Position numbers and translations under genes: made by a program
DNA from: a virus
DNA length: 64,000 nt
Virus record (IMG/VR): IMGVR_UViG_3300042261_002390
Span: 62,001-126,000 of that record
Reading direction: 5' to 3' (one strand)
Notes under the pieces: model-generated
What the model was told of the DNA's origin: nothing
The model's input: the letters and a program-made list of their open reading frames with translations, nothing else
The model's database searches: none
Part shown: positions 34,401 to 43,077 of the stretch, in pieces
Layout of the letters: every line of letters begins with the position of its first letter
How positions within the stretch are numbered: position 1 is the first letter of the stretch

Positions 34401-37400
34401 TAAGTACATCCAATACTAACGATATTGCCCTCAATTCTAAATCATGTGGTGGAATTTATATTAAATCACAATCAGGCACTAGTAATTCAACAGTTAGTTT
34501 TGTTGGTTCTGTTGGGTTGCAAGTTGATTATGACGCTGTTAATGGTTTTGCATTATATGATAATAGGGTTGGTGCTAGTCGAACTGGTTTAGTGTATGCT
34601 GATGATTATAGCTCAAATTATGTGAATCGTTCATTAGTAGATAAAGCTTATGTGGATAGTGTTGCGACTGGTTTAGATGTTAAGTCTGCAGCATTGGTTA
34701 GTACAACCACAAATATTACATTAAGTGGTTTAACTACTGTTGATGGCATAACGTTAACGACAGGCGATAGAATTTTAGTCAAAGACCAAATAAATGGTGC
34801 TTTGAATGGTATATATAGTGCTAGTACTGGTACTTGGGGTCGTACTAGTGATTATGATTTTTCACCAAGTGGTGAAATTAGTAATGGTAACCTAATCCCC
34901 GTAACAAGTGGTAATACAAATGGTAATAGTATTTGGATATTAACAACGCCTAACCCAATAGTGAGTGGAGATACATTAATTTTTTCTAAATTCTCACAAC
35001 AAGCAGGAATTATTGAGGGTAATGGTATTAATGTAACGACTGTTGGTACAAATAAACAAATTTCAGTAGAGTTGCCCCCAAGTGCATGTGGTTTACAATT
35101 TAATGGTACTGGTTTAGAAGTTGATTACGATATTTTCCGTTTAGGTTTATGTTCTGCAACAGGTGGATATGTGGATATTAGAGCAACTAAAGGCGTTGCA
35201 AGTGGAAATGAGATTCCTGTGAAAATTAACACTGGTGGAACTAATTCATTATATGTAGATTCTTCATCTGTAATTACTTGCATTGGCAATCCTGTGTTAT
35301 CTGCAAATAATGGATTGAATAAGATTGGCTGCAATGTACGCTTAGGTGGGACATTGACAGGTGCTACAACAATTAATGGTGGAACTAATGCTTTGACATT
35401 CTGTTGTGTCTGTGCATTGGGAATTGGATATACTACAAGTGCAACAATTACAGATGCGAATGCAACACCAAGAGGGTTGGTATATGCTGGAAATTATTCA
35501 GCAACATATTGTGACCGTTCGTTAGTCGATAAAGGATATGTTGATAGTTTGGTAACATCAGGCGTATTAGCTTGTAACGGTTTAAGTAAAGTGGGAAATA
35601 CTGTTATTTTAGGCGGTGCATTAACCGGAAATACTTTTATTAGTTATGGTGCAAATAGGTTGTGTTTCATTGATGGCGGTACTTCATGCATGGATATTAT
35701 TTCTGATTGTAGCCAAATTCATGTTCAAAACACTTCATTGTGTTTAAGAAGTTGTACATTAGGTTCTTGTGTTGGTACGGTTTGTCTTACAAATTCAGGT
35801 ATTATATCTATTTCAAGTAATGCTACAAATTGTGGTGTTAGGGTAACATCACCATCGACTGGTGCTATTTATAGCGCAGATTATAGCGGTAATTTTATTA
35901 ATGAATCATTAGTAACTAAAAGGTATGTTACTGGTATAACTAGCTCAATATGTAGTAATTATTTATGTAGTGCAAATAATGGTTTAACTAAGTCTGGAAC
36001 TAATGTTCGTTTAGGTGGTGCATTAACAGGAAACACTGCAATTACTGGTGCATATACTTTAAGTATTTGTGGTGGCGCTAAATTAAATACTGCTTGCGGA
36101 TATCAAATTAGTGGTAGTACCGTATTAAGAACAAGTCCTAATTCAATTAATAATATTTTGATTGGAGAGTCTGCAGGCAATAGTACGATGACTGGCACTA
36201 ATAACTTTGTAGTAGGATGTCAAGCTCTTTTAAGTAACACAACTGGCTATAATAACATCGCTAATGGTTATTTAGCACTTAATAAAAACACAATCGGTTA
36301 TAATAATATTGCCAACGGTAATGGTGTACTTTATGCTAACACAATTGGTTGTAATAATATTGCCAATGGTTATAATGCTCTTTACTGTAATATTTGTGGT
36401 AATGGAAATATTGTCAATGGTTATAGTGCACTTTTTAATAATACAACTGGTTGTGATAATATTGCTAATGGCTTTATAGCACTAGCTATGAATATAAATG
36501 GTTCTAATAATATTGCCAATGGTTATTATGCTCTTTATAATAATACTACTGGTTCTAACAACATTGCTAGTGGCTGTCAAGCATTATATTGCAATACAAC
36601 TGCCAACAATTTAATTGCAATTGGTATAAATGCTTTATATAATAACAAATGTATTAATGCTAGTTGTAATGGTCAATATAATATTGCTGTTGGTCACGGC
36701 TCATTAAGTGGAAATACTTATGGCTGTGCAAATTATGCTTTTGGTTATGGTGCGTTAAGCGGGAATACATATGGTTGCTATAATATTGCAAATGGTTATC
36801 AAACACTTGCGAAAAATACAACAGGCAGTGACAATATTGCAATTGGGTATCAGAGTCTTTATTCGAATACCGGAGGTACTGCTAATATTGCAATCGGCTC
36901 ATCTGCCTTAAAATCAAATACAAAGGGTTTAGATAATATTGCAATTGGTTGCATTTCATTGAATGCAAATACTTTGGGATGTTTTAATACTGCAATAGGT
37001 GGTTATTCATTGAATGCAAATACTATCGGTAATTTTAATATTGCTGTGGGTAATTCTGCACTTATGTGCAATACGTGTGGTTGCAATAATACTGCATATG
37101 GTTATTCTGCTCTTGGTCTTAATAGCTCAGGATGTAATAATCTTAGTTTTGGATTCAGCAGTAATTTAATGAATACTACGGGAAATAATAACATTGGATT
37201 GGGATATCGTGCAGGATATTCTAATTCTACTGGCTCAAATAATATATTTATCGGAACGTGTGCAGGTTATAATGAAACAGGTTCTGGTAAATTATACATT
37301 GCTACAGGTGCAACAAATCAATTAATATATGGTGATTTTGCCACTAAAGAAGTAACATTGCCTAAACTTAAAGTTTGTGAAACACCTGCCACTGGAAGTT

Positions 37401-38110
37401 TTAGCGATAATGTGTTGGTATGGAACTCAAGTGATAAATGTGTTAAGCAATATAATTTATCTTCATGTTTTTCAAACGCAATAACTGGTGCAACAAATGG
37501 TTTAACTATAACAGGACAAAAAATTAAATTAGGCGGTAGTCTAACTGGTAATACAGATATTTCAGGAGCATATACATTAGGATTTAATAATTCAATTGTT
37601 AATGTTACCGGAAGTACTTCGGTAAATATTAGTAGTAGTGGTTCTGTTAATATTAATGGAACATCGAGTGTTGGTATTACTGGTTCGGTTAAATTACTAA
37701 CAACTCCATCAAATGGAGCATGTAGCGATTCTGCGTTAGTTTGGAATTCAAGTGATAATTGTATTAAAAAGGTCAGTGCAAATGGATTGTTTGGTATATA
37801 TTCAATAACTGGTGTTTCAACGAATGCTACTTTATCTGCTGATAATCAAGTAATATTTGTCGATACTACATCGGGTGTTGTAACAATTACATTACCTACT
37901 GCAGCAACAATTACTAATGGTAAGGTCTATATGGTTAAAAATACTGCATGTGGTTTGATAAATAATGTTATCATTGATTCTGGATTAAATTCAACAATCG
38001 ATGGCTCAAGATGTGCATTGATTAATACTAATTATGGTGCGCTTCAATTAATACGAGCATGTACTGCAGGTTCTAATAGTGTTTGGTATACGTTATCATT
38101 CAATAACTAA
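31448..38110 (+). CDS. Giant tail fibre of 2220 residues
   Basis: The largest gene in the window. The N-terminus (ETKLNLTNDKFCQTDGSLLT, LSGDTQI) is the shared attachment module. The shaft alternates about ten NGL-x-x-G-x-NV-x-LGG-x-LTG-x-T modules, three SLV-x-K-x-YV-x-G connector segments, a VDGITLTTGDRILVKDQ fibre domain, and two arrays of 17-residue repeats (pattern YNNIANGYLAL-x-x-NT-x-G); the second array, residues about 1580-1960, has some 20 units. The C-terminus (YMVKNTACGLINNVIID, WYTLSFNN) forms a cap. It is strikingly rich in Cys, Asn, Gly and Thr. It probably trimerises and forms the long receptor-binding fibre. A terminator follows at 38130. Confidence 0.78.
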   Translation: MSIETKLNLTNDKFCQTDGSLLTLSGDTQISSVGTIKYETNQSSTYTSRSLTDAGYVTGLTKQLCTTANNGITKTDCNFHLGGALTGDTFISGNYSLNICGSAKLNSNNGYQINNNTVLNSPSNDYNSIFVGINAGATGNTGNNDIAIGAYTLRKLVFGAGGGHNVAIGSQNLCNSADGCNNVAIGTSVMSASCTGSYNIGIGSQSLTRNCGSYNIGLGVSSLLCNRTGECNIGIGLESLKLNFYGCQNIAIGNQTLCTNSCGNNNIAIGLGAGFSATGNSSVFIGKNAGYYETGSDKLYIGNSQTQSLIYGDFLNNFVTLPTLKLCSTPGIGTTSDNILVWNSSDKCVKIVSGGAVLTSAITGATNGLTKTGQNVKLGGILTGDTIIYGNSKSLSLGTCDCIINAFNVNSGSANIRPTGALTLYGATISINNFASYDCNYCCSFSKYSLVDKNYVTGTTISTANNGLTSNNRNIRLGGTITGDTCITYNNAKLAFCTEGGACNISLCNLGSEVKLSSRCAYMISTSVDSCQSNVGVKNGCVDIFSNISECGVQITAPTTGAVYIADYSSGFVNESLVSKRYVTGLTTTSGVQSANNGLTKSGTNVRLGGTLTGNTVIDGAYSLGFNNSIINLTGSSCVNLSGVVNLITTPAVGSTSDNILVWNSGDKSIKTVSGGAVLTSAITGATNGLSKTGQNVKLGGTLTGNTTIGGSSTLCITAPSISTDVQHLTFDSNPITPTAFGSLFYKNNSLNFNREFSGVTLQIGEETVVRVTNTTGSLIENGSAVYICGAVSGIPAIAKTIASSSSNAVNTLGLTTMGISDNNEGYVTILGLVHDIDTSSWSAGSRIYLSSTQAGCLTATAPSYPNEVIHIGYVTCQDVLGSILVAPVIETSYTSISTFTGYTASTAIVLNNKLDNCIFNNYTGATSSTLDYLLDVSSFAVTGATNGLSKSGVRDVCLGGTISNPVTICGASSVKIGDTNGITLSTSNTNDIALNSKSCGGIYIKSQSGTSNSTVSFVGSVGLQVDYDAVNGFALYDNRVGASRTGLVYADDYSSNYVNRSLVDKAYVDSVATGLDVKSAALVSTTTNITLSGLTTVDGITLTTGDRILVKDQINGALNGIYSASTGTWGRTSDYDFSPSGEISNGNLIPVTSGNTNGNSIWILTTPNPIVSGDTLIFSKFSQQAGIIEGNGINVTTVGTNKQISVELPPSACGLQFNGTGLEVDYDIFRLGLCSATGGYVDIRATKGVASGNEIPVKINTGGTNSLYVDSSSVITCIGNPVLSANNGLNKIGCNVRLGGTLTGATTINGGTNALTFCCVCALGIGYTTSATITDANATPRGLVYAGNYSATYCDRSLVDKGYVDSLVTSGVLACNGLSKVGNTVILGGALTGNTFISYGANRLCFIDGGTSCMDIISDCSQIHVQNTSLCLRSCTLGSCVGTVCLTNSGIISISSNATNCGVRVTSPSTGAIYSADYSGNFINESLVTKRYVTGITSSICSNYLCSANNGLTKSGTNVRLGGALTGNTAITGAYTLSICGGAKLNTACGYQISGSTVLRTSPNSINNILIGESAGNSTMTGTNNFVVGCQALLSNTTGYNNIANGYLALNKNTIGYNNIANGNGVLYANTIGCNNIANGYNALYCNICGNGNIVNGYSALFNNTTGCDNIANGFIALAMNINGSNNIANGYYALYNNTTGSNNIASGCQALYCNTTANNLIAIGINALYNNKCINASCNGQYNIAVGHGSLSGNTYGCANYAFGYGALSGNTYGCYNIANGYQTLAKNTTGSDNIAIGYQSLYSNTGGTANIAIGSSALKSNTKGLDNIAIGCISLNANTLGCFNTAIGGYSLNANTIGNFNIAVGNSALMCNTCGCNNTAYGYSALGLNSSGCNNLSFGFSSNLMNTTGNNNIGLGYRAGYSNSTGSNNIFIGTCAGYNETGSGKLYIATGATNQLIYGDFATKEVTLPKLKVCETPATGSFSDNVLVWNSSDKCVKQYNLSSCFSNAITGATNGLTITGQKIKLGGSLTGNTDISGAYTLGFNNSIVNVTGSTSVNISSSGSVNINGTSSVGITGSVKLLTTPSNGACSDSALVWNSSDNCIKKVSANGLFGIYSITGVSTNATLSADNQVIFVDTTSGVVTITLPTAATITNGKVYMVKNTACGLINNVIIDSGLNSTIDGSRCALINTNYGALQLIRACTAGSNSVWYTLSFNN

Positions 38111-38129
38111 TCTGAAATAAAAATAATGA

Positions 38130-38161
38130 AAATGGAAATTGAAAGATTTCCATTTTTTTTT
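38130..38161 (+). terminator. Rho-independent terminator after the giant fibre
   Basis: AAATGGAAAT / ATTTCCATTT with a six-base loop and a run of T residues. Confidence 0.82.
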
Positions 38162-38191
38162 ATAATTATATGTGTTTTTTTGAGAAATCAA

Positions 38192-38200
38192 CTATTTATA
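38192..38200 (+). promoter_or_regulatory. Late-promoter-like motif CTATTTATA before the GT9 gene
   Basis: CTATTTATA lies 41 bases before the ATG at 38242, in an A/T-only leader. Confidence 0.4.
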
Positions 38201-38241
38201 AAAAAATATAAAAAATTATAACAAATAATAATAAATTTCAG

Positions 38242-39153
38242 ATGAAAAAAGATTCAACAATCCAACCTAGCGATAAATTTGTGATTTTACATACCGAGGG
38301 TGGACACGGTAAACAAATTATGGCAACTGCAGTATGTCGTGCAATAAAAAAAGCATATCCTGATAGAAAATTAATAGTTGTTACTGCTTGGGATGGACCT
38401 TTTTTTTACAATCCAGATGTTTGGCGTTTTTATACTTTTAATCAAATGCAATATTTCTTTGATGATTTTGTTAATGAAGATACTAAAATTTTTAGGCATG
38501 AAGTATATCATAGTGAAGACCATATCCTTCAAAGAAAACATTTAACTCAATCTTGGTGTGATATGTATGGCATTCCGTATGATGGCTATAAGCCAAAGAT
38601 TTATTTAAACCCAAGAGAACTTGAAATAGCTAGGGATAAAATAAAACCAGATGGTAAGCCTATTATGTTGTTACAAACTCATGGTGGTTCGCCTAATGGA
38701 CAATATTCAAAAAAATCTTGGTTTAGAGATATGCCTGTTGAAATTGCCCAAAAATTAGTTAACTATTTTAATAAATCATATCGCATATTACATATTAAAA
38801 CTCCTGAACAACCAGAATTGCAGGGAGTTGAGATGCTAAATTTGCCGTTCAGAGAATTATATGCTGTGTTTCCTCTTTCAACCAAAAGATTATTTATTGA
38901 TAGTTTTGCACAACATGTTGCAGCAGCATTGGATTTGGAAAGTACTGTGGTTTGGATTGGTAATAAACCTGAAATATTTGGTTATTCTGAGCATATTAAT
39001 ATACAGCCAAATGCTAATTATGTGAGGGAACTGAATAAGTTCAGTTATCTTGACCAATTTGATATTTCAGGTCAGATACAACAATTTCCTTATGATACAA
39101 TAAATTTGTTTGATATTAATAAAATTATTGAAGCAGTAAATAAACAAAAGTAA
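38242..39153 (+). CDS. Family 9 (heptosyltransferase-like) glycosyltransferase
   Basis: A 303-residue protein with GT-B/GT9 features. The N-terminal region FVILHTEGGHGKQIMATAV, then AIKKAYPDRKLIVVTAW, matches the G-x-G(D/H)-x-(I/L)-(M/L)-(A/T)T..(I/L)..L-x-P pattern of ADP-heptose transferases; the C-terminal half contains a conserved SWF...P segment, HIKTPEQPELQGVEMLNLPF and FIDSFAQHVAAALDLESTVVW, which correspond to the nucleotide-sugar side (D-S-x-x-x-H-x-AAA). A terminator and promoter precede it and a terminator follows, so it is a separate cassette between two fibre genes. With the ADP-heptose genes at 5366-7831 it could heptosylate fibres. Confidence 0.72.
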   Translation: MKKDSTIQPSDKFVILHTEGGHGKQIMATAVCRAIKKAYPDRKLIVVTAWDGPFFYNPDVWRFYTFNQMQYFFDDFVNEDTKIFRHEVYHSEDHILQRKHLTQSWCDMYGIPYDGYKPKIYLNPRELEIARDKIKPDGKPIMLLQTHGGSPNGQYSKKSWFRDMPVEIAQKLVNYFNKSYRILHIKTPEQPELQGVEMLNLPFRELYAVFPLSTKRLFIDSFAQHVAAALDLESTVVWIGNKPEIFGYSEHINIQPNANYVRELNKFSYLDQFDISGQIQQFPYDTINLFDINKIIEAVNKQK

Positions 39154-39161
39154 ATAAAATT

Positions 39162-39188
39162 AAATCCCATCATATTGATGGGATTTTT
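39162..39188 (+). terminator. Rho-independent terminator after the GT9 gene
   Basis: AAATCCCATCA / TGATGGGATTT with a three-base loop, followed by TTAT. Confidence 0.85.
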
Positions 39189-39212
39189 ATTTGAAAATAA
39201 GTTTGGTTTAAA

Positions 39213-39220
39213 GTATTTAT
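39213..39220 (+). promoter_or_regulatory. Late-promoter-like motif GTATTTAT before the 39242 gene
   Basis: GTATTTATC lies 21 bases before the ATG at 39242, directly after a terminator. Confidence 0.5.
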
Positions 39221-39241
39221 CTCTAATAATGGTAATTTAGC

Positions 39242-41299
39242 ATGGCATACGATAATAGACCAAATTTAAATTGTAGACAATTCGACCAAAAGGGTAGTGA
39301 TTATTTATTTTTAGCCGGACAAAACTGTATTTGTAGTGGTGGAACAATAAGTTCAGATAATGGATATCAAGTTTCAGGTATCACTGTATTTGATACCGGG
39401 ATGGTATCAAGTTCAATTCAAATTGGCTGTAATGCAATTTCATCTGGAATTGCTGCCACTGTTGTTGGTACAGGCGCACTCGCATCAGGATTAACCTCAA
39501 TTTCAATCGGGTGCAATAGTAAATCATGTGGTAATGGTAGTATTTCAATAGGAACAGTATCAAATGCACACGCTCTTTGTGGTATCTCAATCGGATGTGG
39601 TGGTAATGCTTGTTGCGATTATTCAATAAGTATTGGTGCTAATTCAATTTCATATGGGTCTGGTGGTATTGCTGTTGGTAAGATAACTAAATCATATGAA
39701 AATAGTATTTCAATTGGAAATAATTCGTGTGCAACAAATATTAATGGGATTGCTATTGGCGAAAATAGTATAGCAATTAACAGTTCAAGTATTGCTATAG
39801 GTTATAATACCCTTGCATACTGTACTTGTTCACATGTCATTGGAAATTATATATGTAATAATATTAAAGATTCTCTGGGTTTAGGCTGGTATAGTGGTGC
39901 TACATATCAAACTCCTTCAATTTTATTTTCCGATACATTATCATATTTTTATGGAAAGGGTGATGCTAAAGTAGGGTTCGGAGTTTGTAACCCAACTGCA
40001 AGGGTTGATATATATACCACTACAACATGTGGATTTAAATTGGTTGATGGTAATCAAGGTGCTGGAAGAATATTAACTAGTGATACTAATGGTTATGGAA
40101 AATGGTGTGCTGTAAGTTTAGGTATTACGACAGCTAATAATGGTTTAAATGTTATTGGTAGTAATGTACGATTAGGCGGTGCATTAACTGGAAACACTTC
40201 TATTAGTGCAAATTATACTCTCACAATTGGCTCATGTGCAAAATTAAACACTGAATGTGGTTATCAAATTAGCGGTAATACAATACTATGCACAGCTAAA
40301 AGTGATATCACCAGTGTTTTTATGGGATATAATGCAGGCTCAAATTCAGTTAATTCATATAATATTGGAATTGGTTATAGTACGTTAAAATGCAATCCCA
40401 CTGGAAATAATAATATCGCTGCTGGTTTTAAAGCATTGTGTTGTAATACTTGTGGAAGTCATAATATTGCTTTTGGTAATTCCGCACTTCAGGTAAATAC
40501 TAGTGGGTGCAATAATATTGCAATCGGTAGCTCTTCATTATATACCAATTCTGTTGGGTATAGTAATGTTGCTGTTGGTGGTGGTTCACTCCAAAGCAAT
40601 ACTGGTGGTACTCAAAATGTTGCTATTGGTGCATCGGCTTTAGTTCAAAATACCAAAGGTAATGACAATACTGCTGTTGGTGCACTTGCATTAATGCTTA
40701 ATACTTGTGGTTGTCACAATGTTGGTATTGGATATGAATCTGTATGGAAAAACACTACTGGTTGTGAAAATATTGGTATTGGATTATTTAGTTTATCGTG
40801 TAGCCAAACTGGAAGTAAAAATGTTGCTGTTGGTATTTGTGCCGGATTTAGTAGTGTTGGTAGTAATAATGTTTATCTGGGAAATAGTGCAGGTTTTTAT
40901 GAAACTGGCTCAAATAGACTACACATTGGTAATTGTTGGTGCTGTTCATTAATATATGGTGAGTTTGATAATAAAATGGTGAAAATTGATGGCACATTGT
41001 GTGCTAGTTCGAATATGTGTGCTACTAATTTTATTTTGACTTCCGATGAAAGATATAAAACAAATGTTTCATCAATTTCAATTGCCCCCGTAAATATTGA
41101 CTATAAACAATTTGAAATGTGTGATGAACCCAATCAATTGAGATATGGTGTTTTAGCTCAAGAATTACATTTAGTAAATCCTGAATTAACTAGAATTAAT
41201 TCTTGTGGATACTTAAGTGTAGCATATATTGACTTATTAATTAAAGAAGTCGCATATTTAAAATATAAAATATCTGAATTAGAAAAGAAAATTCAATAA
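39242..41299 (+). CDS. Tail fibre with C-terminal S74 intramolecular chaperone domain
   Basis: A 685-residue protein. N-terminal attachment module (NRPNLNCRQFDQKGSDYLFL). Residues about 55-215 and 370-560 are arrays of S-x-(S/A)IG and NN-(I/V)-A-(I/V)G beta-roll repeats. The C-terminal 90 residues form a Peptidase_S74 domain: TSDERYKTNVSSI carries the Ser and Lys of the self-cleaving dyad, and LRYGVLAQEL, a Pro-Glu pair and VAYIDLLIKEVAYL complete the fold, with a final coiled coil. Such domains trimerise the fibre and then cut themselves off. The first 200 residues after the start have a simpler repeat than other fibres. Confidence 0.82.
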   Translation: MAYDNRPNLNCRQFDQKGSDYLFLAGQNCICSGGTISSDNGYQVSGITVFDTGMVSSSIQIGCNAISSGIAATVVGTGALASGLTSISIGCNSKSCGNGSISIGTVSNAHALCGISIGCGGNACCDYSISIGANSISYGSGGIAVGKITKSYENSISIGNNSCATNINGIAIGENSIAINSSSIAIGYNTLAYCTCSHVIGNYICNNIKDSLGLGWYSGATYQTPSILFSDTLSYFYGKGDAKVGFGVCNPTARVDIYTTTTCGFKLVDGNQGAGRILTSDTNGYGKWCAVSLGITTANNGLNVIGSNVRLGGALTGNTSISANYTLTIGSCAKLNTECGYQISGNTILCTAKSDITSVFMGYNAGSNSVNSYNIGIGYSTLKCNPTGNNNIAAGFKALCCNTCGSHNIAFGNSALQVNTSGCNNIAIGSSSLYTNSVGYSNVAVGGGSLQSNTGGTQNVAIGASALVQNTKGNDNTAVGALALMLNTCGCHNVGIGYESVWKNTTGCENIGIGLFSLSCSQTGSKNVAVGICAGFSSVGSNNVYLGNSAGFYETGSNRLHIGNCWCCSLIYGEFDNKMVKIDGTLCASSNMCATNFILTSDERYKTNVSSISIAPVNIDYKQFEMCDEPNQLRYGVLAQELHLVNPELTRINSCGYLSVAYIDLLIKEVAYLKYKISELEKKIQ

Positions 41300-43008
41300 T
41301 GGCTAGAGTTCCTGATACAAATACATTTTCGTTACAAGATGTTGTCAATGTTGTGAATCCGGCAACTGGTGATTTAATCAGTTGCAATAATAATTCAATA
41401 GCTGAATATTTTGATGCTAGATATAGTGGCGATAAAAATTCATTGTATAATTTCAGGAATTATGGTTTTGACCCTGTAAGCAGCACTAGTACTACGACTA
41501 CTACAAGTACCACTAGTACCAGTACGTCAACAACAACACTACAGCCGTTAGATTTTGCTATAAATAGTAGTTGTACGTATTATCCTGATACACTTACTAT
41601 TTCAACCAGTTCGTATGTTGGCGGTAGTGGCGTATATTATGCGGGTACTAGTATCTTTAATAGTGAATCTGAGGCATTATCCAATACTAATTGGATATTA
41701 GTGAATGGATTTGGTGCAGGTATTACTCCTGCTAATGGTACATATTGGGCAGTTGTTAAAGATTCTGTTGGAAATATAAAAGCAAAAAGTGTTGTGGTTT
41801 CATGTTTTCCAGCACCTTCTACAAGTACAAGCACGACTACAAGTACAACTACGACAACGCAACCACCTACAGCACCGTTCATAAATTCGATTACGTTCCC
41901 CGCAAAAACATTTAATTCAGTTACTGTCGAATCAAATGTTTCATCTGATGGTGGTAGTCCTATTACCGAACGTGGAATTTGTTATAATTTAACTGGTAAC
42001 CCAACAATTAATGATAATAAAGTTTTAATGAGTAATGTAGTTGGTTTACTTTCTGTAGATGTTACTGGATTAGCACCAAATACCGGATATTACTTCTGTG
42101 CATATGCAGTGAATAGTGTTGGAATAACATACTATTGCTATCCGTTTGAGATATATACTGATGCTATTGTGACAACAAGTACCAGTACTAGTACAACTAC
42201 GACAACACAAGCACCGACTACGACTAGTACTACTACTAGTACCACTAGTACTACTACAAGTACCACTAGTACTACCACTACGACTGAAAGCACATTAATG
42301 TATCCTTGGTATCAAGTATTTGAAAGTATTAGCGGATATTGTGGCGAAGTACCATATACTTATACTATGCCGGGATTAGAGGCATCACAATATGCTTGTT
42401 ATAGTTACAATACTTGTGGATATGATTCATTTGAAGGATTCAAATTTAGGGTGAAAAATTTAGTGGTTGGTGCTCAATTATATTCATATAGTTTTGAAGG
42501 TGTACCATATTCAAGCCCAACAAACTATGGTTATTATTTTATGACAGATTCAACAGGTGCTGTATCTTATATTATTAGTTTTACTAGTGATGGTATAATT
42601 CAATCAATTACGACAAGTTGTCCTCAGCCAACAACTACGACCACAACTAGTACTACAACGACTACTGCAGCACCGAATGCTACTGCGAGGTTATGGACTG
42701 TAACAATTCCTACAAATGTTACAAGATTAAACGTTACTGTTCTATATACAAATAATTCAGGTGTTGATAAAAACATGAAGATTAGAGTAATGAACAATAC
42801 TCAAGGTAGTTCATGGGTTGAAGGTATTGTTCATAGTATTTTTAATGGCGATACAAATGTTTCTTATTTAGATGTACTAAACATGGGTGTTAGCAATTTT
42901 GCTGGTGATTCGTTCAGTATTGAATTAAGTCTTGATGGCGGTAGCACTTGGACAGGTACGATTTATCATAGTAATCCATTAACATTGCCATATGATGAAA
43001 GTGCATGA
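41299..43008 (+). CDS. Adhesin with three Thr/Ser-rich linkers and Ig/FN3-like domains
   Basis: A 569-residue protein beginning on the last base of the previous stop. After an 60-residue N-domain (NTFSLQDVVNVVNPATGDLI, AEYFDARYSGDK) come globular beta domains separated by four low-complexity linkers of Ser and Thr (near residues 65-85, 175-190, 290-335 and 450-465). One domain (NSITFPAKTFNSVTVESNV, GLAPNTGYYFCAYAVNSVG) is a clear FN3-like fold. Thr/Ser linkers of this kind are typical O-glycosylation targets, which matters given the heptosyltransferase two genes upstream. A tail-associated, host-facing role is likely. Confidence 0.65.
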   Translation: MARVPDTNTFSLQDVVNVVNPATGDLISCNNNSIAEYFDARYSGDKNSLYNFRNYGFDPVSSTSTTTTTSTTSTSTSTTTLQPLDFAINSSCTYYPDTLTISTSSYVGGSGVYYAGTSIFNSESEALSNTNWILVNGFGAGITPANGTYWAVVKDSVGNIKAKSVVVSCFPAPSTSTSTTTSTTTTTQPPTAPFINSITFPAKTFNSVTVESNVSSDGGSPITERGICYNLTGNPTINDNKVLMSNVVGLLSVDVTGLAPNTGYYFCAYAVNSVGITYYCYPFEIYTDAIVTTSTSTSTTTTTQAPTTTSTTTSTTSTTTSTTSTTTTTESTLMYPWYQVFESISGYCGEVPYTYTMPGLEASQYACYSYNTCGYDSFEGFKFRVKNLVVGAQLYSYSFEGVPYSSPTNYGYYFMTDSTGAVSYIISFTSDGIIQSITTSCPQPTTTTTTSTTTTTAAPNATARLWTVTIPTNVTRLNVTVLYTNNSGVDKNMKIRVMNNTQGSSWVEGIVHSIFNGDTNVSYLDVLNMGVSNFAGDSFSIELSLDGGSTWTGTIYHSNPLTLPYDESA

Positions 43009-43050
43009 TGAAATTGATTTGAATATCTGATGAATTAAATAAGATATTTT

Positions 43051-43060
43051 GTATTTATAT
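43051..43060 (+). promoter_or_regulatory. Late-promoter-like motif GTATTTATAT before the 43078 gene
   Basis: The full motif ends 17 bases before the ATG at 43078. Confidence 0.6.
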
Positions 43061-43077
43061 AGTAAACATAGTTAAGA

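Noticed and set aside
36200-37250. Regularly spaced short repeats that could be taken for a CRISPR array
   Set aside because: The 51-base units vary at many positions, stay in frame and encode 17-residue beta-roll repeats of a fibre; there are no identical repeats with unique spacers.
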